NCBI GenBank assembly: GCA_030043175.1
Contig: JASHYD010000411.1
Coordinates: 1-7,104, forward strand
DNA: 7,104 nucleotides
Source: Xanthobacteraceae bacterium
GTDB taxonomy: Bacteria; Pseudomonadota; Alphaproteobacteria; Rhizobiales; Xanthobacteraceae
Direction of reading: 5' to 3'
Each line of letters begins with the position of its first letter. Within the stretch, counting starts at the first letter, position 1. The notes beneath the pieces were generated by a model. The model saw only the letters and a program-made list of their open reading frames with translations, was not told the DNA's origin and did no database searches. Positions 6,900 through 7,104 of this stretch are shown one piece after another. The position numbers and the translations under genes were made by a program.

Positions 6900-7104
6900 G
6901 TGCAAGAAAAAGGTTTACGCAACAGCGCCTATGGCGCCGACCATTTTGGTTTTTCAAACCTCGCTGCGGTCCATTGGAACTTGACCGAGGCGCCGCTTTA
7001 CGAGCATGCGCTCGCAAACCGTGAGGCCCACTTGGTCCGGGGCGGCGCGCTGTGCGCTGAAACCGGCATCCACACCGGACGCAGCCCTAAGGACAAGTTT
7101 ATCG
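6900..7104 (+). CDS. pckA: Phosphoenolpyruvate carboxykinase (ATP), N-terminal part
   Basis: Cytosolic gluconeogenic enzyme that converts oxaloacetate and ATP to phosphoenolpyruvate, ADP and carbon dioxide. The first 68 codons are present; the family is about 530-540 residues, so most lies beyond the window. The GTG at 6900 begins MQEKGLRNSAYGADHFG, the standard alphaproteobacterial N-terminus, and GGAGGG sits five bases upstream. Further on are NLAAVHWNL and ETGIHTGRSPKDKF, the conserved block containing the substrate-binding Arg (TGRSPKDK). Its position beside chvI matches the known pckA-chvI-chvG arrangement of rhizobia and Brucella, here with the HugZ-family gene in between. Expression is likely controlled from the promoter and palindrome at 6764-6826. 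Confidence 0.96.
   Translation, partial: MQEKGLRNSAYGADHFGFSNLAAVHWNLTEAPLYEHALANREAHLVRGGALCAETGIHTGRSPKDKFI

Noticed and set aside
6457..7017. 186-codon minus-strand frame across the HugZ-family/pckA gap
   Set aside because: It runs antisense through the pckA start, its promoter and the terminator, and its product resembles no family; no remnant of a transposase could be recognised.

Overview
The window comes from a high-GC alphaproteobacterium, most likely of the order Hyphomicrobiales (Rhizobiales). The gene order (pckA, HugZ-family gene, chvI, chvG, hprK, mannose-type EIIA, HPr, ahcY) and the protein sequences point there. Family or genus cannot be fixed by eye. No mobile element, CRISPR array, tRNA or rRNA was seen.

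Layout. Positions 1-1204 hold the first 401 codons of ahcY (minus strand, 3' end outside the window), preceded by a promoter and a near-palindromic operator candidate. Positions 1456-5560 hold a minus-strand run read as chvI, chvG, hprK, mannose-type EIIA and HPr; gaps are 168 bp (chvI/chvG), 6 bp (chvG/hprK), 92 bp (hprK/EIIA) and a 4-base overlap (EIIA/HPr). Divergent from chvI is a plus-strand HugZ-family flavin-type protein (about 5692-6492). A 407-bp non-coding stretch follows, with a strong intrinsic terminator built from a tandem repeat, a sigma70-type promoter and a second palindromic hairpin at the expected transcription start. The first 68 codons of pckA (plus strand, GTG start at 6900) close the window.

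How the genes work together. ChvG/ChvI is an envelope two-component system for acid and envelope stress and host adaptation. HprK, HPr and EIIA are the regulatory, non-transporting part of an incomplete phosphotransferase system, in which HPr carries both the histidine and the serine phosphorylation site. PckA is the gluconeogenic enzyme at the phosphoenolpyruvate node, and AhcY recycles S-adenosylhomocysteine. This is a known conserved alphaproteobacterial neighbourhood, so no new protein system is claimed. The points worth a second look are regulatory: the operator upstream of ahcY, the palindrome-terminator in the pckA leader, a vestigial copy of the chvI 3' end in the chvI-chvG gap, and the unexplained 92-bp gap between hprK and EIIA.
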